From contig NZ_CP009933.1 in the NCBI RefSeq assembly GCF_000968375.1, positions 5,580,001 to 5,644,000 of the forward strand: a DNA stretch of 64,000 bases, given 5' to 3'. The DNA is from Clostridium scatologenes. GTDB taxonomy: Bacteria; Bacillota; Clostridia; Clostridiales; Clostridiaceae. Below, in pieces: positions 16,817 through 25,528 of this stretch. How positions within the stretch are numbered: the first letter of the stretch is position 1; the number at the start of each line of letters is the position of its first letter. The notes under the pieces are model-generated. The model made no database searches and was not told the DNA's origin. It saw nothing but the letters and a program-made list of their open reading frames with translations. Made by a program: the position numbers and the translations under genes.

Positions 16817-17509
16817 TTAATTACCTCCAACACCAAAATCAGTATTGTTCCAAAGTATTTCTATATTATCATTTTCCTCAAGAAAACTATAATTATCTCT
16901 AAACCAGCTAATTAGTTCTTCATCTCTTTTAAATGGAGTAGAATTTTCCATATAAATATTTACACATCCATGTTTAAAATACTTTAATAGATATTCTATA
17001 TCTGTTTTTATCATGGATTTTGTTTGGCCTTTAATTCCTACCATAAGGCAAATGGAGTTAAAGTATTTTGATACTTCCTCTGGACCAGAAAATACAGCTC
17101 CTTTTTTTAGAACTTCACATCTAAAATGGTTGTCAAAAGTTTCAATACCACATTTAAACATAATAGGAATGTTAAAAAGTTGTTTCATTTCTTCAAGTCT
17201 ATTTCTATAAATCCAATGACTTTCAAAAAATAGTTTTTTTATACCCTTAGAGTCTATTATATTTTTTATATCTTGTAGAGTTTCTTTAGGAAGCTCAAAA
17301 CAACTACCTGAATTTATAACTTCCAGTACCTTATGTTTTCCTGTAACATTTTTTAAAATTTCCTTATTGAAGTTTACATTAAATTGAGTGTCACTATTAT
17401 TATCTTCTATATAATCACAGAAGGTGCATTTTCCCCATACACATGGTGAAGCTTTTAATAGGACAATTTCTCTTTGATTTTTGTTGATTATATCACTGTA
17501 ACGAATCAT
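16817..17509 (-). CDS. Radical SAM protein, probable queuine lyase (QueL-like)
   Basis: This 230-residue short radical SAM protein has three N-terminal cysteines in CVWGKCTFC (C23, C28, C31), spaced CX4CX2C instead of the usual CX3CX2C. A GSCFELP block near 68 and ENSTPF near 192 fit a small TIM-barrel-like fold. Because queT follows after one base, the best reading is the clostridial queuine-salvage route. In Clostridioides difficile a radical SAM queuine lyase (QueL), a queuosine kinase (QueK) and an ECF transporter work together there. No kinase gene is seen here. AAGGAGG precedes the ATG. Function is inferred from context; the radical SAM family is clear. Confidence 0.7.
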   Translation of the reverse strand: MIRYSDIINKNQREIVLLKASPCVWGKCTFCDYIEDNNSDTQFNVNFNKEILKNVTGKHKVLEVINSGSCFELPKETLQDIKNIIDSKGIKKLFFESHWIYRNRLEEMKQLFNIPIMFKCGIETFDNHFRCEVLKKGAVFSGPEEVSKYFNSICLMVGIKGQTKSMIKTDIEYLLKYFKHGCVNIYMENSTPFKRDEELISWFRDNYSFLEENDNIEILWNNTDFGVGGN

Positions 17510-17535
17510 ATATTTTCCTCCTTGTTTTATTATTT

Positions 17536-17568
17536 TAAGAAGTGGTTGATCAAGGTGAACACTTCTTA
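17536..17568 (-). promoter_or_regulatory. Hairpin in the leader of the radical SAM-queT operon
   Basis: A 9-bp stem, 17536-17544 with 17560-17568, lies 17-50 nt upstream of the ribosome site on the minus strand. I do not see a preQ1 riboswitch aptamer in it. It could be a regulatory hairpin of another kind or chance. The rest of 17569-17760 shows AT-rich DNA only. Confidence 0.3.
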
Positions 17569-17782
17569 TTGAATTGTATGATCGATATTAAGTGTTTAAA
17601 TTTATAGAATACCTTACTATTATAGTATTTATTTTTGAAAACGTCCATGCTAAAATTTAAAATTTTCTTGTGCCTATTTAGAATAAAACTAATAAAAATT
17701 TTATGATAAATTCATTAATTGTAAATATCTAGAGTGTATTATAGTTATAAAGAATTGATAAATAGGAAAGAAGGTATGCAAT

Positions 17783-17899
17783 TTGAAAAAAGTAACAGTT
17801 AAAGTAATATGGGTTATTGTGGCAGTTGCAATGTTATTTCCATTTATATTAACTTTATTAATAAATTCACCTAAAGTAATACATTGGATAATAAATTAG
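17783..17899 (+). CDS. Small hydrophobic membrane peptide (38 aa)
   Basis: A TTG start at 17783, eight bases after an AAGG ribosome site, opens a 38-residue frame. It begins MKKVTVKV and consists mainly of one membrane helix (residues about 8-28), ending in a short polar tail. The basic start plus single helix is typical of small membrane proteins that annotation programs miss. It lies alone between the radical SAM operon, which runs the other way, and the tRNA cluster. Its function is unknown. The main doubt is whether it is translated at all. Confidence 0.45.
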   Translation: MKKVTVKVIWVIVAVAMLFPFILTLLINSPKVIHWIIN

Positions 17900-17994
17900 A
17901 AGTTTATTAGTATTGTAATTTAAGGTATAAAAGTGCCTAATTTGTAGAAAAGAATGCATAATAGAAAAGATAATAAAAAAAATGCAAAAAACTG

Positions 17995-18023
17995 TTGACA
18001 AATTATAGGTTTGCCAGTATAAT
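17995..18023 (+). promoter_or_regulatory. Consensus promoter of the tRNA cluster
   Basis: TTGACA 17995-18000 and TATAAT 18018-18023 with exactly 17 nt between them form a perfect sigma-A promoter, 34 nt before tRNA-Gln. Confidence 0.95.
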
Positions 18024-18057
18024 TAATAACTGTGCTAAGGAAATGCACAATATAAAT

Positions 18058-18132
18058 TGGGGTGTCGCCAAGCGGTAAGGCATAGCACTTTGACTGCTAC
18101 ATGCGTAGGTTCGAATCCTGCCATCCCAGCCA
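18058..18132 (+). tRNA. tRNA-Gln (anticodon TTG)
   Basis: The full cloverleaf is present: acceptor TGGGGTG with CATCCCA, anticodon stem TAGCA/TGCTA around loop CTTTGAC, T loop TTCGAAT, and encoded CCA at 18130-18132. It is the first of three tandem tRNA genes. Confidence 0.96.
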
Positions 18133-18134
18133 TT

Positions 18135-18210
18135 GGTTTACTAGCTCAGTTGGTAGAGCACATGACTTTTAATCATGTTGTCCGGGGTTCGATTCCCCGG
18201 TAAGCCACCA
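18135..18210 (+). tRNA. tRNA-Lys (anticodon TTT)
   Basis: Acceptor GGTTTAC pairs with GTAAGCC. The anticodon stem CATGA/TCATG encloses CTTTTAA, the T arm is CCGGG-TTCGATT-CCCGG, and CCA is encoded. It starts two bases after tRNA-Gln. Confidence 0.97.
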
Positions 18211-18230
18211 AAATAAATTATATAATAAAT

Positions 18231-18314
18231 GCAGGTGTGGCGGAATTGGCAGACGCACTAGACTTAGGATCTAGCGCCAACGGCGTGGGGGTTCGACTCC
18301 CTTCACCTGCACCA
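18231..18314 (+). tRNA. tRNA-Leu (anticodon TAG)
   Basis: This is a class II tRNA with a long variable arm. Acceptor GCAGGTG pairs with CACCTGC, the anticodon loop is CTTAGGA, and CCA is encoded at 18312-18314. It is the last of the cluster and borders the accessory region, so its 3' end is a plausible former attachment site. Confidence 0.96.
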
Positions 18315-18343
18315 AATAAGAACAATAATATTGATACATAGAG

Positions 18344-18368
18344 AAAGTCCTTGATTTTAAGGGCTTTT
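18344..18368 (+). terminator. Terminator of the tRNA cluster
   Basis: A 9-bp stem with one G-T pair (18344-18352 with 18359-18367) and a short T run lies 30 nt after tRNA-Leu. Confidence 0.75.
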
Positions 18369-18442
18369 AGTGTTTTTTGAAGATTTTGGAGTAGGAATTT
18401 TTAAGTTTTAGAGCTTAGAGTTATGGATTTTTATGTTGGTCT

Positions 18443-18505
18443 TGCACACCCCTATGGATTTTTGATTAAGGGGTGTGCATTTTTGGCTTGGGGTGTGCAC
18501 TTTTT
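18443..18505 (+). terminator. Hairpin with a duplicated right arm
   Basis: TGCACACCCCT at 18443-18453 pairs perfectly with AGGGGTGTGCA at 18469-18479, which is followed by five T residues. A second near-copy of the right arm, GGGGTGTGCAC at 18490-18500, is again followed by T residues. The left arm can therefore pair with either copy. No gene surrounds it; it lies between the tRNA cluster and the recombinase scar. Confidence 0.6.
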
Positions 18506-18531
18506 AGCAGAAATAGATTGCTATAAAAATT

Positions 18532-18626
18532 AAGCATATTGCAACAGTTTTGGGGAAGAGAGTCAATATGTTTCGTATACAAGGCATGTGGAGACGATAG
18601 TAAGGCTTAAAAAGAAATACGGCTAG
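18532..18626 (+). pseudogene. Possible remnant of a tyrosine-recombinase C-terminus
   Basis: One frame (18532-18576) reads KHIATVLGKRVNMFR. A second frame (18579-18626) continues RHVETIVRLKKKYG and stops at TAG 18624-18626. Joined, they resemble the end of a phage or transposon integrase, where the usual pattern is a LGH-S-V-N-M-T stretch followed by the catalytic TY-x-HV. A shift of about one codon lies at 18577-18578 and the histidine after LG is gone. No upstream body of the gene is recognisable. This is an inference from a short match, but the location next to a tRNA gene fits an old integration scar. Confidence 0.4.
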
Positions 18627-18723
18627 AAGCATTGGTATAGATGGGGTTAGTAAATTGTGAAAATGGTGGATTTTTCTTGATGCAGGGATAGGAAACAGTG
18701 TGAAAATAATAATTAGTTAAATT

Positions 18724-18762
18724 AAAGCCTTTGGGTACGTATCATATACTCAAGGGCTTTTA
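18724..18762 (+). terminator. Hairpin before the DUF262 operon
   Basis: A 14-bp stem with two G-T pairs (18724-18737 with 18747-18760) has a 9-nt loop and a weak T tail. The rest of the 18627-18980 gap holds a 9-bp palindrome at 18851-18872 and the promoter below. I see no other gene. Confidence 0.6.
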
Positions 18763-18850
18763 ATGGTTAAAAATATGATATGTTACTTTTGCAATTAAGA
18801 TATTTAAGTATAAATGTACAATGTTAGATAGTGATAAGCACTCTGAAAAT

Positions 18851-18921
18851 ATTATATTAATTGTAATATAATTTTTATAAGTACTCTTTTGTAGATATTA
18901 AATAAGCAAAAATGATATAAT
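18851..18921 (+). promoter_or_regulatory. Palindrome and extended -10 promoter of the defence-type operon
   Basis: An inverted repeat with 9-nt arms (18851-18859 with 18864-18872) lies upstream of TG-N-TATAAT at 18913-18921, an extended -10 element. It is 60 nt before the DUF262 start. There is no clear -35 box. It probably drives the same-strand genes up to 27849. Confidence 0.5.
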
Positions 18922-18980
18922 TAGTAAAAGGAAAAAGTTAATTTTATAAATCTATAATAAAACAATTTTGGAGGATAAAT

Positions 18981-20087
18981 ATGAATTTACAACAGGAAAT
19001 AGATAAAAAATCTAAAGAAATTAATACTGATGGTTATCCAATGTCAATAGGAGAATTAATAAATTTATATAGAGAAGATGAGTTAGAAGTTCATCCTGAA
19101 TTTCAAAGATTTTTTAGATGGACGGATAACCAAAAAACTAAGTTCATTGAATCTATACTACTTGGCATACCAATTCCACCAATATTTGTATCTCAAAGAG
19201 AAGATGGAGTTTGGGATGTAGTAGACGGATTACAGAGATTGTCAACTATTTTTGAATTTATAGGTATTTTGAAGAATAAAAATGGAGATATTGTACTACC
19301 AAGTAAATTGGTAGGAACTAAGTTTTTACCATCATTACAAGATAAGGTATGGGACAATCCATATGATGAAGGTAATTCCTTTACAAAGGAACAGAGGATT
19401 AAATTTAAACGTCAAAAGTTAGATATAAAGATAATTAAGGATAGTAGTTATAAAGATGCTAAGTATGAGTTGTTTCAAAGAATTAATACTGGAGGATCTC
19501 AATTAACTGATCAAGAGTTGAGAAACTGTTTATTAATTATGTTAGATCCTAAATTTTATGATTGGTTAGAAAATTTAAAATGTGATTTAAATTTTCAAGA
19601 ATGTTTGCCGTTAACAGAAAAACAGTATTTGGAACAATATGATATGGAAATTTTAATTAGATTTATTGTATATAGGCATGTTAACTTAAATGATATAAAG
19701 GGAAATGAAGATATGGGTGAATTTATTACAGATAACATTGTTAAATTAATAGAAGATAATTCTCTTGATTTGAATGAAGAAAAGGAAATCTTTAAAGAAA
19801 CATTTAAATTTTTAAATGGACTATTAAATGAAAATTCATTTAGAAAATTTGATGAACAATCTAAGAAATTTAAAGGAGCATTTTCGCTTAGTTTGTTTGA
19901 AGTATTATCAATAGCTGTAGCTAATAATTTAAAGACTATCTGCTTAGAAGATAGGTGTAAAATTGAAAACATAATAAAAGAAATTAGTAGTATGGATGAA
20001 TTTAAAAAACTTACTTCTGGAAATAGTAGACCTAGGCCAATATCAAGATTTAAAGAATTGAGACTTATTGGTGAGAGGTTATTTTGA
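18981..20087 (+). CDS. DUF262 (ParB/Srx-like) protein
   Basis: This 368-residue protein has the N-terminal DUF262 fold: HPEFQRFFRWTDNQKTKFIE from about residue 37, GIPIPPIFV near 62 and the DGLQRLSTI motif near 81, a form of the usual DGQQRLTTL. DUF262 occurs in GmrS-type nucleotide-dependent nucleases such as GmrSD type IV restriction enzymes and in anti-phage modules. Here the DUF1524/HNH nuclease half is absent and the C-terminal half is helical. The following HEPN gene overlaps its stop codon, so the two proteins are probably a functional pair. GGAGG precedes the ATG. A nucleotide-sensing role is inferred. Confidence 0.85.
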   Translation: MNLQQEIDKKSKEINTDGYPMSIGELINLYREDELEVHPEFQRFFRWTDNQKTKFIESILLGIPIPPIFVSQREDGVWDVVDGLQRLSTIFEFIGILKNKNGDIVLPSKLVGTKFLPSLQDKVWDNPYDEGNSFTKEQRIKFKRQKLDIKIIKDSSYKDAKYELFQRINTGGSQLTDQELRNCLLIMLDPKFYDWLENLKCDLNFQECLPLTEKQYLEQYDMEILIRFIVYRHVNLNDIKGNEDMGEFITDNIVKLIEDNSLDLNEEKEIFKETFKFLNGLLNENSFRKFDEQSKKFKGAFSLSLFEVLSIAVANNLKTICLEDRCKIENIIKEISSMDEFKKLTSGNSRPRPISRFKELRLIGERLF

Positions 20088-20758
20088 TGGCTAAATATAC
20101 GATTGAAAAATTGCAAGATAAACTTGATAAAAATATATCTTACAGAAAAAAGGAATTAACTGTTATTAAAACTATGGTGCAACAATCACAAAATAATATA
20201 ATAAGTACAAATATACGAATAGCTATTGTTATGTTGTATGCACATTGGGAAGGATTTATTAAAGTTGCAGCTAGAGAATTTTTAAAATATCTAAATGATA
20301 TGAATATATATTGTTATGATATGAAAGAAAATTTTATCACATTATCAATTAAAACTGTTATACGTGATTGTGGTAAATCTTTGAAAACAGAAAAATACAA
20401 TGAAATAACTCGAGAATTAATGAAATCTAGGTACAGATTATTTAAAGTTGATCCTAGTAATAAATTAATAATAGATACTGAATCTAATTTATCATATCCA
20501 GTATTAAAGGATATATTATTTGCATTAGGATTAGAATATTCGAAATATGAATTAAAAAAGAATTATATAAATGAAAATTTAATAGATAAGAGGAATGCAA
20601 TTGCTCATGGCGAATTGATAGAAATAAAAAGTGATGATTTTGATGAAAGTAAACATGAATTTGAAGAATTGTATAAAGAAATTATAGGGTTAATGAATTT
20701 ATTTAAGGAACAAATAATGGACGCAGCAGTACATAAATCATATTTGAAAATCAGTTAA
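20087..20758 (+). CDS. HEPN-domain protein, MAE_28990/MAE_18760-like
   Basis: This 223-residue helical protein matches the MAE_28990/MAE_18760 group of HEPN proteins. It has MLYAHWEGFIKVAAREFLKY near residue 45 and the catalytic-type Rx4H motif RNAIAHGE near residue 168. HEPN domains with this motif are usually metal-independent ribonucleases in toxin-antitoxin or abortive-infection systems. ATG 20087 overlaps the DUF262 stop by one base and has GAGAGG at a good distance. It may be an effector RNase controlled by DUF262, or an antitoxin-like partner; sequence alone cannot decide. Confidence 0.82.
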   Translation: MAKYTIEKLQDKLDKNISYRKKELTVIKTMVQQSQNNIISTNIRIAIVMLYAHWEGFIKVAAREFLKYLNDMNIYCYDMKENFITLSIKTVIRDCGKSLKTEKYNEITRELMKSRYRLFKVDPSNKLIIDTESNLSYPVLKDILFALGLEYSKYELKKNYINENLIDKRNAIAHGELIEIKSDDFDESKHEFEELYKEIIGLMNLFKEQIMDAAVHKSYLKIS

Positions 20759-20799
20759 ATATTATATAAAAGTGTTTAAATTAGGGGGAGTACTGGAAG

Positions 20800-23787
20800 A
20801 TGGATGCAATAATAAAACAAGTGGAAGAATTAGTTTATAGATTTAGCAAAGATATAGAATATTACAAGAATGCTTCATTATATAATGAACATAATTGTAG
20901 GACAGAATTTATAGATCCTTTTTTAAAATTACTTGGCTGGGATATAAGTAATAGACAGGGTAAATCACCTCAATTTAGAGAAGTTATAACGGAAAATTAT
21001 TCTGCTGAAACTGGAAGACCTGATTATTCAATGACTTTAAATGGAGTTATTAAATTTCATACTGAAGCGAAGAAACCTTCAGTTTCAATTGAAACTGATA
21101 ATAGTCCAGCTTTTCAAACAAGAAGATATGGATGGTCATCAAACTTAAGAATATCTGTATTAACTAATTTTGAATGTCTAATTATATATGATACAACTAT
21201 ACCACCTAAAAATAGTGATAATTCTAATGTTGGAGCTATAAGAAAATATCATTATACAGAGTACATTAATAAGTTTCAAGAAATATCAGATTTAATATCT
21301 AAAGAAAGTATATATACAGGTGAGTTTGAAAATAACTTAGATAATAATTGTTTTGCAATTTGTGATAAAGGATTACAATTACCAGTTGATCAATATTTTT
21401 TAAAAAGTATAAATGAATGGAGAGTTAAACTAGGAAATTATTTGTATGAAAATAAAGGATATAGTGTAGATATAATTAATGATTGTATACAAGAATTTAT
21501 AAATCAGATAATTTTTATAAGAATATGTGAAGATAGAAAGTTACCTTTATATCATAAGTTAAAGGAAATAGCAGAAGAAAAAGAAATCATAGGAGAATTG
21601 GACAAGTTATTCAGGGAAGCTGATAAAAAATATAACTCGGGATTATTTAGTGGAGAATATATTATATTTGATCTTAATAATCAAATAATTAGAGATATTA
21701 TAGAAGAATTATATTATCCAAAGAGCCCATATCAATTCAATTTGATAAAACCTAATATTTTAGGAAAAATATATGAGCTATTTTTAGCAGAACATTTAAT
21801 TTTACATAATGATAAAATTCTATTAGAACCTAAAGATAAAAGCTTAAATAGAGATATAGTTACAACTCCGTTAGAAATAGTTAAATATATGGTGGAAAGA
21901 GTAATAGAAGAGGTTTGCTATCAAAAAACGCCAAAACAGATATTAGAATTAAAGATTGGTGATATTGCTTGTGGTTCTGGAATTTTTCTGATTGAAATTT
22001 ATGAATGCTTAATTCGATATGTTACTGAATGGTATATAAATAATGATAGAAAATGTATTTCATATAATGGAAATGTCGAGTATAAATTGCCTTTTAAAAA
22101 TAAAAAAGAAATATTGGAGAAATGTATTTTTGGTATAGATATTGATATACATGCAGTAGAGGTTACTAAATTCAATTTATTGTTAAAGTTACTTGAAGAT
22201 GAAACAGAACCAACTCTTAGAGGAATAGATAAGTTATTACCAGATTTAAAAAAGAATATATTATATGGGAACTCCTTAATTGATCTAGACAATATTAATT
22301 ATTCTAAATTAAGTGAAAGTGATAAGGAAGAAATAGTTGTATTTGATTGGAATAAAATAAATAATGGTGAATTATTTGATGTAATAATAGGAAACCCACC
22401 ATATGTAACAACAAGGGATATTAAGAATTTATTAAATAAAAAAGAAGTTAAAGTATATAAGGATAAATATGAAACATCAAAGGGACAATATGACAAGTAT
22501 TTTATATTTGTTGAGAGAGCTATTCAGAAACTAAAAGATAATGGACATATGTGTTATATAATACCTAATAAATTTTCTAAAATAAAATCTGGAGAAGCCT
22601 TAAGGAAATTGCTAGCAGAAAATAAATATGTTAAAGAGTATATAGATTTTGGTTCAGAGCAATTATTTAAAAAAAGCAATAAAACAGTATACAGTTCCAT
22701 ATTATTACTTCAAAAGGTTGAACAAGAAGAGTTTAACTATGTGGAAGTAGACAATCTTTCAAAATGGTTTTCTAACATAGATAAAAAAGAGTTAGTTGTT
22801 GAATCAGATGTTCTAGGAAGTTTACCTTGGGCTTTAGTTACAGAACAAGATGAAATGGAACTAATAAATAAAATATATAAGAATTCAGTACCGTTATCAA
22901 AAGAAGCAGATATATATACTGGAATACAAACAAGCGCAGAAAGACCACCTATTTATTGGTTTTCTGGTAAAGAAATACTTGATGAAACAGAGGAGATTTT
23001 TAGAATAAGAAAATTTAACAAAGAATATAAAATTGAAAAATCCATTTTAAGAAGATATTTTAAACCTGTACTTAAATCAGAAAAAAATTTAGGAACTTAT
23101 GATATCTGTTCAACAGATAAATATATAATTTTTCCATATGATAAAAATGGAAAGTTATATGATATAGATACAATGCAAAAAGTATATCCAAATACATTTT
23201 ATTATTTAAAGGATAACTATAATGAACTAAAACCTAAGCAAATTGATAAAGAAGGAAGAAGAGATGTTCCATTAGCAACTAAAGATACTTGGTATCAGTA
23301 TGGCAGAACACAAGCGTTAACAGCTTTTAATGATAGAAAGAAACTTATAGTAGGTATTCTTAGTAAAAATCCAATGTATGTATATGATAATAATAATTTA
23401 TTAATAGCTTCTGGGGATACAGCAGGATATTGTGCTATATCTGAAAAAGATAAGAGTAAGTATGAATTAGAATATATACAAGCATATTTGACACATCCTT
23501 ATACTGAAAAGTTATTGTCTATAATAGGAAGTGACTTTGAAGGAGGGTTTCATTCACGAGGAAAAAGTGTTTTAGACAAAGTTCCTTTTAAAATATTGGA
23601 TTTCAATAATAAAGAACACAATGATATATATAAAGAAGTTGTTAATAAGGGCAGAAGAATATATGAAATTAATATTGAATTAACTGATGTACAAATTACA
23701 AAAAGTAAAAAATCTGTTTTAGAGGATGAGAAAAGCTATTTAATAAAAGATATTGAAAAATTAATAACCAAAGTATATAGTATATAA
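20800..23787 (+). CDS. Nuclease-methyltransferase-specificity fusion (type IIG-like / Eco57I-type)
   Basis: This 995-residue single-chain restriction-modification enzyme has, at about residues 25-150, an HsdR-type N-terminal nuclease fold with a PD-(D/E)XK pattern (GRPDYSM then HTEAKK). A helical linker follows. An N6-adenine methyltransferase at about 330-640 has AdoMet motif DIACGSGIF near 387 and catalytic NPPYVT near 531. A TaqI-like target-recognition region occupies about 680-960. It would cut and methylate DNA at a specific site. GGGGG precedes the ATG, and it lies 41 nt after the HEPN gene. All key motifs look intact, so it is probably active. Confidence 0.9.
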   Translation: MDAIIKQVEELVYRFSKDIEYYKNASLYNEHNCRTEFIDPFLKLLGWDISNRQGKSPQFREVITENYSAETGRPDYSMTLNGVIKFHTEAKKPSVSIETDNSPAFQTRRYGWSSNLRISVLTNFECLIIYDTTIPPKNSDNSNVGAIRKYHYTEYINKFQEISDLISKESIYTGEFENNLDNNCFAICDKGLQLPVDQYFLKSINEWRVKLGNYLYENKGYSVDIINDCIQEFINQIIFIRICEDRKLPLYHKLKEIAEEKEIIGELDKLFREADKKYNSGLFSGEYIIFDLNNQIIRDIIEELYYPKSPYQFNLIKPNILGKIYELFLAEHLILHNDKILLEPKDKSLNRDIVTTPLEIVKYMVERVIEEVCYQKTPKQILELKIGDIACGSGIFLIEIYECLIRYVTEWYINNDRKCISYNGNVEYKLPFKNKKEILEKCIFGIDIDIHAVEVTKFNLLLKLLEDETEPTLRGIDKLLPDLKKNILYGNSLIDLDNINYSKLSESDKEEIVVFDWNKINNGELFDVIIGNPPYVTTRDIKNLLNKKEVKVYKDKYETSKGQYDKYFIFVERAIQKLKDNGHMCYIIPNKFSKIKSGEALRKLLAENKYVKEYIDFGSEQLFKKSNKTVYSSILLLQKVEQEEFNYVEVDNLSKWFSNIDKKELVVESDVLGSLPWALVTEQDEMELINKIYKNSVPLSKEADIYTGIQTSAERPPIYWFSGKEILDETEEIFRIRKFNKEYKIEKSILRRYFKPVLKSEKNLGTYDICSTDKYIIFPYDKNGKLYDIDTMQKVYPNTFYYLKDNYNELKPKQIDKEGRRDVPLATKDTWYQYGRTQALTAFNDRKKLIVGILSKNPMYVYDNNNLLIASGDTAGYCAISEKDKSKYELEYIQAYLTHPYTEKLLSIIGSDFEGGFHSRGKSVLDKVPFKILDFNNKEHNDIYKEVVNKGRRIYEINIELTDVQITKSKKSVLEDEKSYLIKDIEKLITKVYSI

Positions 23788-23820
23788 GTAAAAATATATT
23801 TAAGAAATTGAGGGAACACA

Positions 23821-25470
23821 ATGTTATTAAGGGAAGATGCAACTACGCAGAAATTACGGGGAGCATATTATACACCAGAAAAATTAGCTGAATTTATTGT
23901 CAAACAATTTGAAAAAGATATAAAAAGTGGAAATATAAAAACTATACTAGAGCCATCATGTGGAGATGGAGTATTTTTAGATGAACTATCTAAGAATAGA
24001 TATATTCACAATGTTGATTTAATATTGGGAGTAGAAATAGAAAAAGAAGAAGCTAAAAAAGCAAAAAATAAAGCCATAGAAAATATAAAAATAGTTAACG
24101 ATGATTTTATAAGTTTATACGATAAAGAGTTGAAAAATAAAAAATATGATTTAATAATAGGAAACCCACCATATATTAGGTATCAATATTTAACTGATGA
24201 GCAGAGATCTGTTCAATCAGATATATTAGTACACAATGGTATGAAATCTAATAAGCTAATTAATGCATGGGTATGCTTTTTAGTAGCCGCAGTTGAGCTA
24301 TTAAATGAAAATGGTAACATAGCATTTGTTATTCCAGCAGAGATTCTTCAAGTAGCTTATGCAGAAGATTTAAGATTATTTTTAAGTAATATGTTAGAAA
24401 AAATTATTATAATCACTTTTCAAGAATTGATTTTTCAGAATATAGAACAAGAAGTAGTTGTTTTAATTGGAAAAAAGAATAGTAAAAGAGCTTTAAAAAG
24501 TTCAAAGATATCAATAAAGCAATTAAAGAATTTAGATTGTTTAGATAGTACAAAGTTAAAAAAAGTTCAATATCAATCTATAGAACATACTAAGGGAAAA
24601 TGGACTAAATATTTTGTTGAAGATATCCATGCAAGTTTAATTGAAAAAATTAAAGAAGATAACAGATTTACTACATTGGGTAGAATGGGGAAAGTTAATG
24701 TTGGAATTACTACGGGAAATAATGATTATTTTTCTGTTACCAAAGATGTTGTGAAACAATACAGTCTTCAAGATGTAGTTATACCTTTAATAGGAAGAAG
24801 TTCACATGCACATGGAATTTATTTTACATATGAGGATTGGCAGATTAATGTGAACAGTGGAAAAAATGCTTATTTAATTAGCTTTCCAGAAAATATTCAA
24901 TATGAAAATTATCCACAGAAGCATAAAGAATATATTAGAAAAGGTGAAGATGATAAGGCTAATACAGGATACAAATGTAGAATACGTAAAAGGTGGTATA
25001 TAGTACCTTCGATATGGGTTCCAGATGCTTTTTTATTAAGACGTAATAATGCATTTCCTAAGTTTGTATTAAACAACATTAATGCAGTAAGTACAGATAC
25101 AATGCATAGAATAAAGTTTAATGAAGGTATTAATAGAGATAAAGTTTTATTATCTTATTATAATAGTATTAGTTTTGCATTTACTGAAATAAATGGAAGA
25201 AGTTATGGCGGAGGAGTATTAGAAATATTGCCAGGAGAAGCCTCTAATATAGTTTTGCCCGATCTATCGGAATTTAGTTTAGAAGAAACTAAAAGATTGT
25301 TGCTACTTATAGATAATACAATTAGAAATAATTTATCTATAGATGCATTATTAGATGAGGTTGATAAAATTGTATTAATAGATTTTTTAGGGATAAGCGA
25401 AGAAATTTGTAGAGAGTTTAGAAATATATGGAAGATACTGATGAACCGTAGACATATACGAGCTAAATAA
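23821..25470 (+). CDS. N6-adenine DNA methyltransferase with TaqI-like C-terminus
   Basis: This methyltransferase of 549 residues has GAYYTPEKLAEFIV near residue 14 and AdoMet motif I EPSCGDGVF near 43. The catalytic motif NPPYIRYQYL starts near 114. A C-terminal recognition-type region (about 280-500) includes NGRSYGGGVLEILPGE. No nuclease domain is attached, unlike its neighbour 33 nt upstream. It could methylate the second strand of an asymmetric site or supply a separate specificity. Its partner nuclease could be the upstream fusion, the next gene or the NucS-like protein. A GAGGG site precedes the ATG. Confidence 0.9.
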   Translation: MLLREDATTQKLRGAYYTPEKLAEFIVKQFEKDIKSGNIKTILEPSCGDGVFLDELSKNRYIHNVDLILGVEIEKEEAKKAKNKAIENIKIVNDDFISLYDKELKNKKYDLIIGNPPYIRYQYLTDEQRSVQSDILVHNGMKSNKLINAWVCFLVAAVELLNENGNIAFVIPAEILQVAYAEDLRLFLSNMLEKIIIITFQELIFQNIEQEVVVLIGKKNSKRALKSSKISIKQLKNLDCLDSTKLKKVQYQSIEHTKGKWTKYFVEDIHASLIEKIKEDNRFTTLGRMGKVNVGITTGNNDYFSVTKDVVKQYSLQDVVIPLIGRSSHAHGIYFTYEDWQINVNSGKNAYLISFPENIQYENYPQKHKEYIRKGEDDKANTGYKCRIRKRWYIVPSIWVPDAFLLRRNNAFPKFVLNNINAVSTDTMHRIKFNEGINRDKVLLSYYNSISFAFTEINGRSYGGGVLEILPGEASNIVLPDLSEFSLEETKRLLLLIDNTIRNNLSIDALLDEVDKIVLIDFLGISEEICREFRNIWKILMNRRHIRAK

Positions 25471-25528
25471 AAATCAAGAGATTAGAAATTTAGAAATAAA
25501 ATTTTTAGTGATGGGGGGACAGAGATCA

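Noticed and set aside
17510..17600. preQ1 riboswitch upstream of the radical SAM-queT operon
   Set aside because: I looked for the preQ1-I and preQ1-II patterns on the minus strand and found only an ordinary 9-bp hairpin.
18231..18314. tRNA-Leu as the active attachment site of the prophage
   Set aside because: I did not see a second copy of its 3' end within the window and no integrase is present, so only an old scar can be proposed.
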